Shown one piece after another: positions 28,862-39,334 of a DNA stretch of 64,000 nt. A program made the position numbers and the translations under genes. A model generated the notes under the pieces. That model ran no database searches and was not told the DNA's origin. It was given only the letters and a program-made list of their open reading frames with translations. This DNA is from Paenibacillus dauci (GTDB taxonomy: Bacteria; Bacillota; Bacilli; Paenibacillales; Paenibacillaceae), in the NCBI RefSeq assembly GCF_000971985.1, contig NZ_LAQQ01000002.1, forward strand, positions 310,001-374,000, given 5' to 3'. Position 1 is the stretch's first letter. Every line of letters starts with the position of its first letter.

Positions 28862-29059
28862 TTATTTTTGTTTTTCCAGGATGGATCTGAGGTCTTCAAT
28901 TGCTTTGATGGAGTCTTGAACATCTTCGTCCATAATCTGTCTCAGCTTATCGTCTTTGACAAGTTCGCGCATAGCTACCGCTTTGGTAACACAAGATGTT
29001 TTGAAAGTAAGCAGCTCGTGCACTTCCAGCATTTCATGAGTCGCTAATTGTTTGGCCAT
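28862..29059 (-). CDS. small CotF-associated helical protein
   Basis: 65 residues, MAKQLATHEMLEVHELLTF onwards, all helical. Similar small proteins commonly precede cotF-like genes and match the N-terminal half of CotF-type proteins. GCAAAGGAGAT precedes the ATG. The gap to the next coat gene is 13 bp, so this is an operon. A sporulation role is inferred from the neighbour. Confidence 0.7.
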   Translation of the reverse strand: MAKQLATHEMLEVHELLTFKTSCVTKAVAMRELVKDDKLRQIMDEDVQDSIKAIEDLRSILEKQK

Positions 29060-29257
29060 GATGACATCTCCTTTGCAACCATTATTTAACAGGCTTTCTA
29101 TCTGTATATAACCCTGTTTGATTTGTTTGTATCAGCGAAAATGGGGTAGTGCTCCAACCTGTAGGGCAGCATAAAAAGAGAACAAGCAGTCGCTAATGGT
29201 ACATTATCCGGCAGATACTGCCTATGACATCGCATTGTGCATAAAGGCATAGCCAAA

Positions 29258-29296
29258 AGCCCTCTGGACAGCGAAGAGGATGCTGTACAAAGGGCT
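29258..29296 (-). terminator. terminator after chemoreceptor
   Basis: AGCCCT/AGGGCT and ACAGC/GCTGT stems, followed by TTTTGG when read on the minus strand. Confidence 0.65.
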
Positions 29297-29322
29297 TGAA
29301 TAAATAGTTGGAACCAAGGTGC

Positions 29323-31308
29323 TTATTTGATTCTGAAATGCTCGATTTCCTTTTGCAGATCATCGGCGCGTGCAGCGAGGGACTGGGCAGAAGAACTGAT
29401 TTCTTCCATGGAAGCCAGCTGCTCCTCGGCAGATGAAGCGATATCGTGCATGCTCTCGGTATTGCGGGTGGAGATACCGGTCACTTCCTCGACAGAACGG
29501 GCAACCTGTCCGGCATTCGAATTGACTTCCTCGACCAGTGTATTCATTTCCTGCAGGTTCGAAGAAATACGGTGCGAATTGGATTTGAGCTGCTGGAACT
29601 GCTCGGCAGAATGCTCTACCGAAGTCAGACCATCGGTTACGGAATGATGGATCTGCTTGAAGGTGGACAGGGATTCATGAATCTCGCGAATAATATCCTG
29701 CAGCAATCCTTCGATATGCTGGGCAGACAGATGGGACTGTTCGGCCAGCTTTTTCACTTCACCGGCGACGACGCTGAATCCTTTACCGGCTTCACCGGCA
29801 CGTGCCGCTTCGATCGCTGCGTTGAGCGAGAGCAGATTGGTTTGTTCGGCAATCGTATTGATCGTTTTGAGGATCGTGGAGATCTCGGTAGACTTCTGTG
29901 ACAGTCCGGTTACCACTTCATTAGCCTGGTTCACGGAACGATCAATATGCTGCATCTGACCGACTGTCCGGCGGATCAGCTGATCGCCTTCGTCTGCCAT
30001 CGTATTGGAGGTATGCGACAATCCGAGTAGAGACTGGGAGTGGTGCTGTACTTCCTGCAGCAAGCGTGCCACATCGTTCAACTGGGAAGCGCTGCTGCTC
30101 ATATTCTGGTTCTGCTTTTCGGTGCCTGAAGAGAACAGTTCGATAGCGGATGTAATCTGTTCGGTCGCCTGACTGGTCTGCTCGGAGCTGGCATTCAGCT
30201 GCTCGGACGAGGAGACCACGTCGCTCACAGTATCCTGAATCGAGCCGACGAGAGAACCCAAAGATTCATTCATATGGTTAAAGGCTTCAGACAGACGGCC
30301 CAGTTCATCCTTGCTCTTGTCTTCGACAGACTGGGTCAGATCTCCCTGGCTGATCGCATTGGCAACATGAACGAGTTTGTTCATTCGTTTGCTGATCGAA
30401 CGTGTCACGAGCCAGACAATAATGCTGCCGATAATCAGAGCCAGTACCATCACGAGCAGTGTCTGGTAGAGCAGCGGTTTTACCTTTTCGTCAATCTCGC
30501 TGTGAGAGAAATTGCCGACGAGCTTCCAGCCGGTAAGCGGGCTGGTTGTATAGCTGAGCTGTTTATCGACATCGTTGAATACATAGCTGAAATTGCCCTG
30601 TGGTTTATTTTCGGCAATAATACGCTTGGCAATATCATCGGTTTCGCCCGCTTTGATCGTTGGGTGAGAAATATAAGTGCCATCTGGTGCAACAATCACG
30701 GCATAGCCTTCATCGCCGATCTTGATCGTGGAGGTGATTTTGAGAAGTGAGGCAATACTGATATCGAGTCCGACTACACCGCTTTTGTCATCAGTTTGTC
30801 TAGCGACAGTTACGGTCATTTCCTGTGTGGATGAAGAGATATATGGATTGGTGATAATGGTCTTGCCCGGGCTGGCTTCTGCCTGTTGATACCATGGACG
30901 TTGTCTTGGATCGTAGTCAGCCGCAGTCGGAGCGTCCGAAGAAGTGAAAAATGCTCCTGTTGTAGTGCCTACATAGATGCCTTCTACTTTGCTGGTCGCA
31001 TCATCATATGTGTTCAGACGTTCGAGCAGTGCAGGACTGCCGGCAGTCGTATAGTCACGCTGTGTAATTTGTTTGGCAAAATAGTCAACGGTATCTTCGT
31101 TCTGCTGCATATCGTTATCTACAATCGCACTCAGTGTGCCTGCATTGAGTGCAGTGCTGTCAATGAGTTCTTCGCTGAGCGAGCGCTGGGCGGTAAAATA
31201 AGAAACCAAGCTGGAGGTTACCAGTGCTACTACGAGTACAGCACAGAAATAAAACATCAGTTTGCGGCCTAACGATTGATTAAGAAATAAAGCCTTGATT
31301 GCGTTCAT
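29323..31308 (-). CDS. methyl-accepting chemotaxis protein with Cache sensor
   Basis: 661 residues. First membrane helix about 15-37, an extracellular dCache-type domain about 40-275 ([43 protein letters not shown], the usual dCache pattern), second helix about 283-305, HAMP about 306-360, and then the MCP signalling coiled coil with tip [19 protein letters not shown] and [16 protein letters not shown]. The ligand is likely an amino acid or organic acid but is not readable. Single gene; GGGGGGA precedes the ATG. Confidence 0.93.
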   Translation of the reverse strand: MNAIKALFLNQSLGRKLMFYFCAVLVVALVTSSLVSYFTAQRSLSEELIDSTALNAGTLSAIVDNDMQQNEDTVDYFAKQITQRDYTTAGSPALLERLNTYDDATSKVEGIYVGTTTGAFFTSSDAPTAADYDPRQRPWYQQAEASPGKTIITNPYISSSTQEMTVTVARQTDDKSGVVGLDISIASLLKITSTIKIGDEGYAVIVAPDGTYISHPTIKAGETDDIAKRIIAENKPQGNFSYVFNDVDKQLSYTTSPLTGWKLVGNFSHSEIDEKVKPLLYQTLLVMVLALIIGSIIVWLVTRSISKRMNKLVHVANAISQGDLTQSVEDKSKDELGRLSEAFNHMNESLGSLVGSIQDTVSDVVSSSEQLNASSEQTSQATEQITSAIELFSSGTEKQNQNMSSSASQLNDVARLLQEVQHHSQSLLGLSHTSNTMADEGDQLIRRTVGQMQHIDRSVNQANEVVTGLSQKSTEISTILKTINTIAEQTNLLSLNAAIEAARAGEAGKGFSVVAGEVKKLAEQSHLSAQHIEGLLQDIIREIHESLSTFKQIHHSVTDGLTSVEHSAEQFQQLKSNSHRISSNLQEMNTLVEEVNSNAGQVARSVEEVTGISTRNTESMHDIASSAEEQLASMEEISSSAQSLAARADDLQKEIEHFRIK

Positions 31309-31433
31309 CGAATCCCCCCGTTTATCATATGAATGAATATGTTATCGACAGAAAACGACTTTGAATAAAGATAGAACCGAAAGTAACTTTGTATAAAACA
31401 TAAAAACAAGAAAAAAATGCAGGATTCACAAAA

Positions 31434-31499
31434 AAACAGCATGTCTGCAGCCCGGCAATTGGCATCACAATGCCGATCGGATCTGCAAACATGCTGTTT
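31434..31499 (-). terminator. terminator after patA
   Basis: AAACAGCATGT pairs with ACATGCTGTTT, with inner CTGCAG/CTGCA and CGGCA/TGCCG pairing. On the minus strand a T run follows. Confidence 0.8.
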
Positions 31500-31531
31500 G
31501 TTATACTCTTGTTCAAAGTATGATATGAATA

Positions 31532-32689
31532 TTAGCCAAGCCGCCCGACAAACTGTTCCAGACGATCGAGCGCCTGTTCAAGCACCGGACGCGCATAGGC
31601 ATAGGATAGCCGGATATATCCCTCGCCATATCGGGAAAAAGCATCCCCAGGCACGACAGCGACGCCAGCTTCATCAAGCAGACGGAGCGCGAATTCCATG
31701 GAAGGCAGTCCGAGATGGGCAATCGAAGGGAACAGGTAAAAAGCGCCTTCCGGCTTATCAAGTGTCAGTCCCATATTCATCAACCGGTCGTATACATAAT
31801 CCCGGCGTTCCCGATAAGCATCCCGCATCGGCAGTGCATCGTCGATACCGTGCGTCAGCGCCTCCAGTGCCGCATACTGGCTGATGGAGCTGGCGCAGGA
31901 TACATTGTATTGATGGACCTTGAGCATATGCGCTGTGAGCCAGGCAGGTGCCAGTGTATAACCGATCCGCCAGCCGGTCATGGAGTGGGACTTGGAGACG
32001 CCGTTGATAATAATAGTCTTGTCACGCATCCCCGGCAGCAGGGCTATCGATTCATGGGGCACATCGTAGATGAGTTCGCTGTAGATTTCGTCGGAAATAA
32101 CGAAAATATCGCGCTCATGCAGCAGGGAGGCGATATCTTCCAGCTCGCTGCGGCTCATGACGCGGCCTGTCGGATTGGACGGATAGCCGAGAACGACAGC
32201 TTTGGTACGCGGCGACAAATGCGGTTCCAGCAGCTCGGCGGTCAATTTGAAGCCGCTACTGCGAGTGTCTACATAGACCGGAATGGCGCCGGCCAGACGA
32301 ATCAACGGTTCATAGCCAGGGTAGATAGGACCCGGCAGGATGACTTCATCTCCCGGTGTAATAATCGTGCGCAGTGTAATATCCAGTGCTTCGCTGGCAC
32401 CGACCGTAATAATAACTTCACTCGCTCCATCATACTGCTGGCCATACTTGCTACGTACAAAATCGGCTGCCGCCTGGCGCAGTGCAGGTATGCCTGCATT
32501 GGGTGTATAGACGGTACGACCTTCCTGCATCGCACGCTCGGCAGCTTCGATAATATGCGGCGGTGTCGGGAAATCGGGCTGTCCGAGTGTCAGTGCCAGC
32601 GCATCGGGATACTGGGCAGCGGCATTGGCAATTTTGCGGATGCCGCTGATCTGGATTTCTTTGACGGAGGAGTTGATCAGATGTTCCAT
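31532..32689 (-). CDS. patA: N-acetyl-LL-diaminopimelate aminotransferase (PatA-like)
   Basis: 385 residues from ATG 32689 (AAAGGAAGA upstream; the frame extends to 32845). PLP-dependent fold-type I aminotransferase. It matches Bacillus PatA in the opening EIQISGIRK, YTPNAGIPALRQA, PGPIYPGYEP, the PLP lysine in INGVSKSHSMTGWRIGY, and KVHQYNVSCASSISQ. PatA performs the transamination between DapH and the deacetylase in the acetyl-DAP branch, and the window also carries both of those genes. General class I aminotransferase activity remains an alternative. Confidence 0.85.
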   Translation of the reverse strand: MEHLINSSVKEIQISGIRKIANAAAQYPDALALTLGQPDFPTPPHIIEAAERAMQEGRTVYTPNAGIPALRQAAADFVRSKYGQQYDGASEVIITVGASEALDITLRTIITPGDEVILPGPIYPGYEPLIRLAGAIPVYVDTRSSGFKLTAELLEPHLSPRTKAVVLGYPSNPTGRVMSRSELEDIASLLHERDIFVISDEIYSELIYDVPHESIALLPGMRDKTIIINGVSKSHSMTGWRIGYTLAPAWLTAHMLKVHQYNVSCASSISQYAALEALTHGIDDALPMRDAYRERRDYVYDRLMNMGLTLDKPEGAFYLFPSIAHLGLPSMEFALRLLDEAGVAVVPGDAFSRYGEGYIRLSYAYARPVLEQALDRLEQFVGRLG

Positions 32690-33000
32690 GGAAGTCTTCC
32701 TTTCTGAATAGGGAAATATGTAAATGATGCGGCGTCTGATGCATCCGGCGCCCGCTTGCTGTACAGAAATCATGTTACACAGTATATCAAAGTCTACTGA
32801 GAGAGGACAGACAGACTTGCCTATGGTATGTGAACGGCATTGCAAAAAATCACCGTATCGTTCGGCATAGGCACCGGATGCTGCGAAATCGGAATAAGCA
32901 CAAAAAAGACCTCCTGGATATGGAGGTCTTTGGTTGATTTAATAAAAAAATGTTCGAGAAAAGAACGGCTGATCGGCAAGCTGAATGCTGCGTTTATGGA
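32690..33000. other. gene-free stretch
   Basis: About 310 bp upstream of patA and downstream of the secreted-enzyme gene. It contains the terminator at 32905. No other repeat or ORF is supported. Confidence 0.5.
32905..32931 (-). terminator. terminator after secreted enzyme gene
   Basis: AAAGACCTCC pairs with GGAGGTCTTT. Read on the minus strand it ends in a T run. Confidence 0.85.
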
Positions 33001-34605
33001 TTAATTCACCGTATAGCTGTAATGAGGTGAATCGTACTGCGGACCGGATTTCTCGTACGTGAACCAGTACTCGACTTTGTTGCCTTTGGCGAGACCGGTA
33101 ATATTTTTGCGCCATGTGCCGGAGCTGTCGGTCATCCGGAAGTTCTGCTGGTCACCGCTGTTGATTTTGTAGTGCAGATCCACGTATTTGGCAGGGGTAA
33201 CCGGCTTGAACGTAATGCTGATTTCCGTGCTGGAGACGGTGGCTGCTTTGGCGGTGTAGTCAGCTGTTGTATTTTCGCTGCCGGTACCTGTTGTTGGCGG
33301 CGGAGTCACCGGAGGCTCTGTCGTTGGCGGAGGTGTGGTACCGCCAGTCAGATATTGTCCGGTGAACGGATTGAACCGGTGCAGCGACATAATCAGCCAG
33401 CCGGTGCTAGACACACAGTTCTGCTGGGCCATCACCCAGTAGCTGTTGCTGGTGCCTTTGAGCGAGTAGGGGATACCGCCGAGTGAAGCACCTGAAGTTC
33501 CCTGCTTTTTGATAATTTCATTGTTGATAGCATCGGCTTTGGCGGTGTTGCCCTGCAGATAGTAGGCGAGGGACATAAAGGCAGTCCCTTCAAACCACAC
33601 GTCCGCACCGGTGCTGCCGATCTGGTTGCCATTATCGTCATGGGCAGGCATTACCTGGTCGGTCCAGTCAAAGTCGTAGCCGGTTAATGTGTTACCCGCG
33701 TCATTGTAGGTCAGCGTCTGCTTGTAGCGCGGATTATCCATCGTACCCGGTGATCCGTTGGCATTCTCTACATAAGCCAGACTGGCGCCGTAGTTATGGG
33801 TGCCGCTGGTGCCAAGTGCCAGTACGCCCCATGGATTCACATCAAGCGGAATCTTCGGATCGATCAGGCCGGTGTCATTTTTCCAGCCGCCGGTGAAGCG
33901 CTTGTGGGCTTCGTCCCAGACTTTGTTGTCGAGGAAGCCTTTGACTTTGGCTGCCGCTGCATTGTAGGAAGCCGCTCTGGAAGAATCGACCGAAGCGTAA
34001 TACTGGAGCACCCGGTAAATGTCGATATTGTGCTCGGTAGAGCTCCATGGCTCATTGGAGTTGGTCCAGCCGCTCCAGCCGCCGGCGACTCCGCCATTGG
34101 CCTGCTGATATTGCAGCGACCAGTCGAGGGCTTTGAGTGCCATTGGACGATAGCGGGTGTCATTGTATTGTTTCTCATAAGCCATGGCAGCCATCGCCAT
34201 CCAGACGACCGGACCGACATGCTTGCGGATTTCCTCACCTGCACCGTTGTTATACCAGTAGGAGTTCAGCCAGAAGCCCTGCGGGTCCTGGATATCGCGC
34301 ATTTTGTTCAGTACTTTCTCGGCGCGTCCACGTTCTCCTTTGACTACAAAGGCGATCGCAGCAACAGCCTGATCGTACGTATAGACAATCTGCTTGGGAT
34401 TATTCGGTCCCCAGAAGTCTTCAAAGCTGTCTACCAGTCCGTCAAAGGCCAGCCCAGCTGTAGCATCCTGCTGGGTCTCCAGCCAGATCAGTGCCTTGTT
34501 GGAAGCATCGCTGGCCGCATCGGCGCGGACAGGTCCCGCGGCACTCAGCGTTCCTCCCACCAGCAGTACCGCAGACAGTAACATGTTCGTCCATTTCTTA
34601 TTCAT
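33001..34605 (-). CDS. secreted alpha/alpha-barrel carbohydrate-active protein with CBM56-like module
   Basis: 534 residues. The signal peptide has a likely cut after VRADA. Residues about 30-425 form a helix-rich domain with many Trp/Tyr/Gly-Gly motifs (DGLVDSFEDFWGP, YTYDQAVAAIAFV, WTDQVMPAHDD, DVWFEGTAFMSLAYYL), consistent with an (alpha/alpha)6 barrel of glycoside-hydrolase type. A PT-rich linker is at about 425-450, and the C-terminal 85 residues (VDLHYKINSGDQQNFRM, GNKVEYWFTYEK) resemble the beta-1,3-glucan-binding CBM56. The exact enzyme family is not certain. A cre-like site lies 56-69 bp upstream, which fits catabolite control. Confidence 0.75.
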   Translation of the reverse strand: MNKKWTNMLLSAVLLVGGTLSAAGPVRADAASDASNKALIWLETQQDATAGLAFDGLVDSFEDFWGPNNPKQIVYTYDQAVAAIAFVVKGERGRAEKVLNKMRDIQDPQGFWLNSYWYNNGAGEEIRKHVGPVVWMAMAAMAYEKQYNDTRYRPMALKALDWSLQYQQANGGVAGGWSGWTNSNEPWSSTEHNIDIYRVLQYYASVDSSRAASYNAAAAKVKGFLDNKVWDEAHKRFTGGWKNDTGLIDPKIPLDVNPWGVLALGTSGTHNYGASLAYVENANGSPGTMDNPRYKQTLTYNDAGNTLTGYDFDWTDQVMPAHDDNGNQIGSTGADVWFEGTAFMSLAYYLQGNTAKADAINNEIIKKQGTSGASLGGIPYSLKGTSNSYWVMAQQNCVSSTGWLIMSLHRFNPFTGQYLTGGTTPPPTTEPPVTPPPTTGTGSENTTADYTAKAATVSSTEISITFKPVTPAKYVDLHYKINSGDQQNFRMTDSSGTWRKNITGLAKGNKVEYWFTYEKSGPQYDSPHYSYTVN

Positions 34606-34660
34606 ACATTGCCTCCCTCAGAATGGTATGTATCAGGTAAGTCAAATCTATAGTGGCTTA

Positions 34661-34674
34661 TGATAGCGCTTTCG
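34661..34674. promoter_or_regulatory. cre-like site (CcpA)
   Basis: TGATAGCGCTTTCG differs at two positions from the palindromic ideal TGAAAGCGCTTTCA. It lies just upstream of the secreted carbohydrate-active gene (start 34605). The rest of the 34606-35033 gap is AT-rich, with a lone TATAAT at 34833. Confidence 0.6.
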
Positions 34675-35033
34675 TGAAGGGGCTATGCTACGTACTGTAT
34701 GTGCGTTTCTACGATAGGCTGCCGGAAGTGGGCAGACCTGTACAGGCAAAATTGCCCGATTATATGCTCTCCCTGTGCAAACTTTTTATATATTCTTTAT
34801 AAAATATACTATTTCTATTGGACTTGAGTCGTTATAATAGCAATGGTGCCTTTTGCGTAAGATTGAAGTGGTTAAATAATAAAATGATGCTTTTTCATCA
34901 CATAAAATGTTATTTAGTCATATAAATGGAAGCGGCGGCTGTAACAGGTATCCCAGATGGATCCATACAGTCGAAGGTAAACGAAACGGAGCACCGCCAG
35001 TCGATACAGGCGGATGCAAACAAGGAGGCTGTT

Positions 35034-36143
35034 ATGAACGAAAATACCATTATCCGGTTTGATGGAGTGACCAAGCGTTATGAGGACGGGACGCTGGTAC
35101 TGGAACATATAGATTTCGAGATCGAACGGGGTAAATTCTACACACTGCTCGGCCCGTCCGGCTGCGGCAAAACGACGATTCTGCGGATGATCGCCGGCTT
35201 TACGGAGCCAAGCGGCGGCTCGATTTATTTTAACGATAAAGTGATCAACAAAGTGCCTGCCAACAAGCGCCAGGTGAATACGGTATTCCAGGATTATGCG
35301 TTGTTCCCGCATCTGAATGTATTCGAGAACGTAGCTTTTGGACTGCGCGTCAAAAAGATGAAAAAAGACGCGATCCAGACCAAAGTGCTGGAGGCGCTCA
35401 AGTTCGTCAATCTGGAAGGGTACGGCCAGCGGGCGATCTCGGAAATGTCCGGCGGTCAGCGTCAGCGGGTCGCGATTGCGCGTGCACTGGTGAACGAGCC
35501 GGAAGTGCTGCTGCTGGATGAGCCGCTGTCTGCGCTTGATCTGAAGCTGCGTACCGAGATGCAGTACGAGCTGCGCGAGATTCAGCAGCGTCTGGGCATT
35601 ACCTTTATCTTCGTTACGCATGACCAGGAGGAAGCACTGGCGATGTCGGACGAGATTTTTGTTATGAATAAAGGCAAGATCGAGCAGAGCGGTACGCCGA
35701 ACGATATCTACGATGAGCCGATTAACCGCTTTGTGGCGGACTTTATCGGGGAATCGAATATCGTACCGGGCCGGATGATCGAGGACTATCTGGTGGAATT
35801 CAACGGCAAGCAGTTCCAGTGTGTCGATGCCGGACTGCGTCCGAATGAAGCAATCGAAGTGGTCATTCGTCCGGAAGATCTGGAGCTGACCACCGAAGAC
35901 CGGGGCAAGCTCAAGGTACGCGTCGACAGCCAGCTGTTCCGCGGTGTTCACTACGAGATTAGCTGCTATGACGATTCCGGTCATGAATGGCTCGTACACT
36001 CCACTCGCAAAGCGGAGCCGGGCAGCCAGATCGGTCTTGATTTTGAGGCCGAAGCGATTCACGTTATGCGTTTTGGGGAAAGTGAAGAAGATTTCGACCG
36101 CCGTCTGGAAGGATACGGAGAAGGCGGTATCCATGCAGGCTAA
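35034..36143 (+). CDS. potA: spermidine/putrescine ABC transporter ATP-binding protein
   Basis: 369 residues from ATG 35034 (AAGGAGG upstream; the open frame begins at 34926). Walker A GPSGCGKT at 40-47, Q-loop in [11 protein letters not shown], signature SGGQRQ from 139, Walker B LLLDEP with D162/E163, H-loop in [11 protein letters not shown]-terminal TOBE domain (about 290-365) fits the PotA group. It energises polyamine uptake with the next three genes. Its end overlaps the potB start by 11 bases, indicating translational coupling. Confidence 0.95.
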   Translation: MNENTIIRFDGVTKRYEDGTLVLEHIDFEIERGKFYTLLGPSGCGKTTILRMIAGFTEPSGGSIYFNDKVINKVPANKRQVNTVFQDYALFPHLNVFENVAFGLRVKKMKKDAIQTKVLEALKFVNLEGYGQRAISEMSGGQRQRVAIARALVNEPEVLLLDEPLSALDLKLRTEMQYELREIQQRLGITFIFVTHDQEEALAMSDEIFVMNKGKIEQSGTPNDIYDEPINRFVADFIGESNIVPGRMIEDYLVEFNGKQFQCVDAGLRPNEAIEVVIRPEDLELTTEDRGKLKVRVDSQLFRGVHYEISCYDDSGHEWLVHSTRKAEPGSQIGLDFEAEAIHVMRFGESEEDFDRRLEGYGEGGIHAG

Positions 36144-36945
36144 TACGCGCGCGATCTATATGCTGCCATATTACGTATGGATCGTCTTGTTTGTCGTGGC
36201 ACCGGTGGTGCTGGTTGCGTATTATTCCTTTTTCGATGTAGATGGGAATCTGACACTGCAGAATTACCGTACGTTCTTCACGCCGGTATATATGCAGATG
36301 ACGCTCAGCTCGTTCTGGTATGCCTTTCTGGTGACCCTGTTCTCGCTGCTGATTGCTTATCCGGCGGCTTACCTGCTGACCCGGACCAAGCACCGGCAGC
36401 TGTGGATTCTGCTGATTATTCTGCCGACATGGATCAATCTGCTGCTCAAAACGTATGCGTTTATCGGGATTTTCGGTACGTACGGTCCGGTGAATGCGCT
36501 GCTGGGCGCGATAGGTATCGGAGAGCAGCAGCTGCTGTTCAACGCATTCAGTTTTGTGTTTGTATCAGTGTATATTTTCGTGCCGTTCATGATTTTGCCG
36601 ATCTATAATGCACTGGAAGAACTCAATCCAACGCTGATCTCGGCAGCACGCGATCTCGGTGCATCCGGCTGGACGACGTTCCGTCGCGTGATTTTCCCGC
36701 TGACGCTGTCCGGAGTCAAATCCGGCTGCATGGCGGTATTTATCCCTTCCCTGTCACTGTTTATGATTACCCGCCTGATCGCCGGCAACAAGGTAATCAC
36801 GCTCGGTACGGCGATTGAGCAGCATTTCCTGGTCACTCAGGACTGGGGCATGGGTTCAACAGTTGCTGTCGTGCTGATTATTGCGATGGCTGTACTGATG
36901 CTGCTGACCGGCGGCTTCGGACAGGAGGTGCGTCATGGGAAATAA
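36133..36945 (+). CDS. potB: spermidine/putrescine ABC permease
   Basis: 270 residues from ATG 36133, inside the end of potA. Six membrane helices and the permease coupling motif ([23 protein letters not shown]) that docks on PotA. The frame is open far upstream, but only this start makes a typical permease N terminus ([18 protein letters not shown]). Second gene of potABCD. Confidence 0.93.
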   Translation: MQANTRAIYMLPYYVWIVLFVVAPVVLVAYYSFFDVDGNLTLQNYRTFFTPVYMQMTLSSFWYAFLVTLFSLLIAYPAAYLLTRTKHRQLWILLIILPTWINLLLKTYAFIGIFGTYGPVNALLGAIGIGEQQLLFNAFSFVFVSVYIFVPFMILPIYNALEELNPTLISAARDLGASGWTTFRRVIFPLTLSGVKSGCMAVFIPSLSLFMITRLIAGNKVITLGTAIEQHFLVTQDWGMGSTVAVVLIIAMAVLMLLTGGFGQEVRHGK

Positions 36946-37759
36946 AAATAAATGGGGTAATCTGTATCTGGTACTCGTCTTCGCCGTCCTGTACGCGCCT
37001 ATTCTGTACCTGATGTATTACTCGTTCAACAGTGCAGGTAATATGCATGAATTCGAAGGCTTCACCTGGCAGTGGTATGGCGAGGTGTTCCAGGATACGC
37101 GCCTGATGATTATTCTGATCAATACGCTGGTCATCGCCCTGCTGTCTTCGGCGATTGCGACGATTATCGGTATTATCGGTGCGCTGGCGATAGACCGGAT
37201 TCAGCGTCGCCGACTTAAGGATGCCGTGCTGTCGCTCAACAACGTGCTGATCGTCAGCCCGGACGTTATTATCGGTGCATCGTTCCTGATCCTGTTCACG
37301 ATTGTAGGCATCAAGCTGGGATTTGCCTCGGTGCTGATCTCGCATATCGCGTTCAGTATTCCGATTACCGTGCTGATGATTCTGCCGCGTCTGCAGGAAA
37401 TGAGCCCGACGCTGGTTGATGCGGCACGCGATCTGGGCGCCAGCCAACGGGATGTACTGGCACGTGTTATCCTGCCTTTTATCAAGCAGGGAATCTTTGC
37501 CGGGTTCTTTATGGCATTCACGTACTCGCTGGATGACTTTGCCGTGACGTTCTTCGTGACCGGTAACGGATATTCCACGCTGTCGGTCGAGATTTATTCC
37601 CGGGCAAGACAGGGTGTGGCACTGTCGATCAATGCATTGTCTACCCTGATCTTCCTGTTTACGACCGCACTGGTGGTCGGTTATTACATGATCAACCGCC
37701 GGGCACAGACCCGTACGCGCCGGAGTGAACCGGCTGCCGAAATGGGGGTGCCAAGATAA
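36935..37759 (+). CDS. potC: spermidine/putrescine ABC permease
   Basis: 274 residues, six membrane helices, EAA-type coupling loop [23 protein letters not shown]. It begins 11 bases before the end of potB, with ACAGGAGG in the potB tail. Third gene of the operon. Confidence 0.93.
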   Translation: MGNKNKWGNLYLVLVFAVLYAPILYLMYYSFNSAGNMHEFEGFTWQWYGEVFQDTRLMIILINTLVIALLSSAIATIIGIIGALAIDRIQRRRLKDAVLSLNNVLIVSPDVIIGASFLILFTIVGIKLGFASVLISHIAFSIPITVLMILPRLQEMSPTLVDAARDLGASQRDVLARVILPFIKQGIFAGFFMAFTYSLDDFAVTFFVTGNGYSTLSVEIYSRARQGVALSINALSTLIFLFTTALVVGYYMINRRAQTRTRRSEPAAEMGVPR

Positions 37760-38827
37760 ATGAAAACAATCAGCCGTATGTTTATCGTCATCATCGTCGC
37801 TGCGCTGCTACTCATGTATCTGGCAGCCCGGCTGAATGTCAGCCAGGGGTACTCGGGCAGCAATACGCTGACGATCTACAACTGGGGCGATTATATCGAT
37901 CCCGACCTGCTGGACCAGTTCCAAAAAGAAACCGGGATTACGGTGATCTACCAGACATTCGATTCCAACGAAGCGATGCTGACCAAGATCGAGCAGGGCG
38001 GTACTACTTTCGACGTGGCGATTCCGTCTGACTATGCCATCTCCAAGATGCGCGAGGAGAACCTGCTGCTGCCGCTGGATCACAGCAAGCTGCCTAATCT
38101 CAAAAATATCGATCCATCGTTCCTGAACCTGTCGTTTGATCCGAATAACAAGTATTCGGCGCCTTACTTCTGGGGAACGGTTGGTATCGTATATAATCCC
38201 AAGCTGACCCATCTCAAATTCCACAGCTGGGACGATCTGTGGGACCCGTCGCTGCGCAACAATGTGCTGCTGACCGATGGTGCCCGCGAAGTAATCGGGA
38301 TGTCGTTGAACAGCCTGCATTACTCACTGAACGATACCAAAGAAGCTCACTTGCAGGAGGCGCTGGCCAAGCTCAAGCTGCTGACGCCAAATGTCAAAGC
38401 TATCGTTGGTGACGAGATCAAACTGCTGCTCGCCAACAACGAAGCCGCCGCCGGACTCGTATTCTCCGGAGACGCATCGGAGATCATGGGCGAGAACGAG
38501 GATCTGGACTTTGTGGTACCGGAGGAAGGCACGAACCTGTGGTTCGATAACATGGTTATTCCGAAGACTGCAGCCAATATAGACGGTGCGCACAAGTTCA
38601 TTAACTTCATGATGAACCCTGAGGTGGCAGCGCAGAATGCGGAGTATGTAGGGTATTCGACACCAAACGATGCAGCGCTGAAGCTGCTGCCGGAGGATAT
38701 TTCCGGAGACGAACGCTTCTATCCGCCAGCGGATCTAACCCGTCGCCTGGAAGTGTACGACAATCTGGGGAAAAAGATGCTGGTGCATTACAACGAGCTG
38801 TTCCTGCAGTTCAAGATGAACAAGTAA
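37760..38827 (+). CDS. potD: polyamine-binding protein
   Basis: 355 residues. Extracellular solute-binding protein of the PotD/PotF family: LTIYNWGDYIDPDLLDQFQK, FDVAIPSDYAISKM, PYFWGTVGIVYNP, LWFDNMVIPKTAAN. The ATG directly follows the potC stop. Gram-positive binding proteins usually carry a lipobox cysteine. Here the N-terminal hydrophobic segment has none, so the protein appears to be held by an uncleaved signal anchor or is released. Confidence 0.93.
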   Translation: MKTISRMFIVIIVAALLLMYLAARLNVSQGYSGSNTLTIYNWGDYIDPDLLDQFQKETGITVIYQTFDSNEAMLTKIEQGGTTFDVAIPSDYAISKMREENLLLPLDHSKLPNLKNIDPSFLNLSFDPNNKYSAPYFWGTVGIVYNPKLTHLKFHSWDDLWDPSLRNNVLLTDGAREVIGMSLNSLHYSLNDTKEAHLQEALAKLKLLTPNVKAIVGDEIKLLLANNEAAAGLVFSGDASEIMGENEDLDFVVPEEGTNLWFDNMVIPKTAANIDGAHKFINFMMNPEVAAQNAEYVGYSTPNDAALKLLPEDISGDERFYPPADLTRRLEVYDNLGKKMLVHYNELFLQFKMNK

Positions 38828-38860
38828 GAAGCAGCACAGAGTCAATGATATAGAGATATC

Positions 38861-38920
38861 AAAAAGCTCCACCGGATCGGTACTGAACCTATTCAGTAAC
38901 CGTTTGGTGGAGCTTTTTTT
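38861..38920 (+). terminator. terminator after potABCD
   Basis: AAAAAGCTCCACC and GGTGGAGCTTTTT pair perfectly (13 bp) with extra pairing inside (ACTGAA/TTCAGT), followed by T's. Confidence 0.9.
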
Positions 38921-38962
38921 GCTGCACATCTTTATGTAGGTGTAGAGTATCAGGAAAGGGAG

Positions 38963-39334
38963 TCAGTTAGACGCCCGGGTAATGATGCCTGTAAAAGTGA
39001 TAGAGGAATAGTCTGGTTTTTGCTGTATATCGGTTCGTTTCAATACACCGCTCCATTGTCCTGCAGTAGGATGATTCTCCGAATATTGGATTTCAGACGG
39101 AATATCTTCTGTTGGCTGAAAGTTTCTGACTACCGTAATATGTATTTGATTTGGTGTGGACATGGTGTACTTTGTATCATAATGAACACTGGCTACAACA
39201 TGATTGGTATAAGCCGGAAGAGACGTTGAATGGTTGTCCATAGCAAAAGCTGATCCGCTGCAAACCGCAAGAAAGCCCGAAGCAATGAATGCGGGGAGCA
39301 TCAACCGTTTCATTTGAATACCAACATTTTTCAT
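38963..39334 (-). CDS. secreted protein of unknown function
   Basis: 123 residues. Signal peptide with basic start MKNVGIQMKRLM, hydrophobic core and cleavage near GSAFA, about residue 31. The mature 90 residues are beta-rich with no recognised motif. AAGGAGA precedes ATG 39334. Monocistronic. Confidence 0.65.
   Translation of the reverse strand: MKNVGIQMKRLMLPAFIASGFLAVCSGSAFAMDNHSTSLPAYTNHVVASVHYDTKYTMSTPNQIHITVVRNFQPTEDIPSEIQYSENHPTAGQWSGVLKRTDIQQKPDYSSITFTGIITRASN

Noticed and set aside
34914-36134. 406-codon open frame on the minus strand
   Set aside because: Fully antisense to potA, which has all ABC ATPase motifs. No ribosome binding site or protein family.
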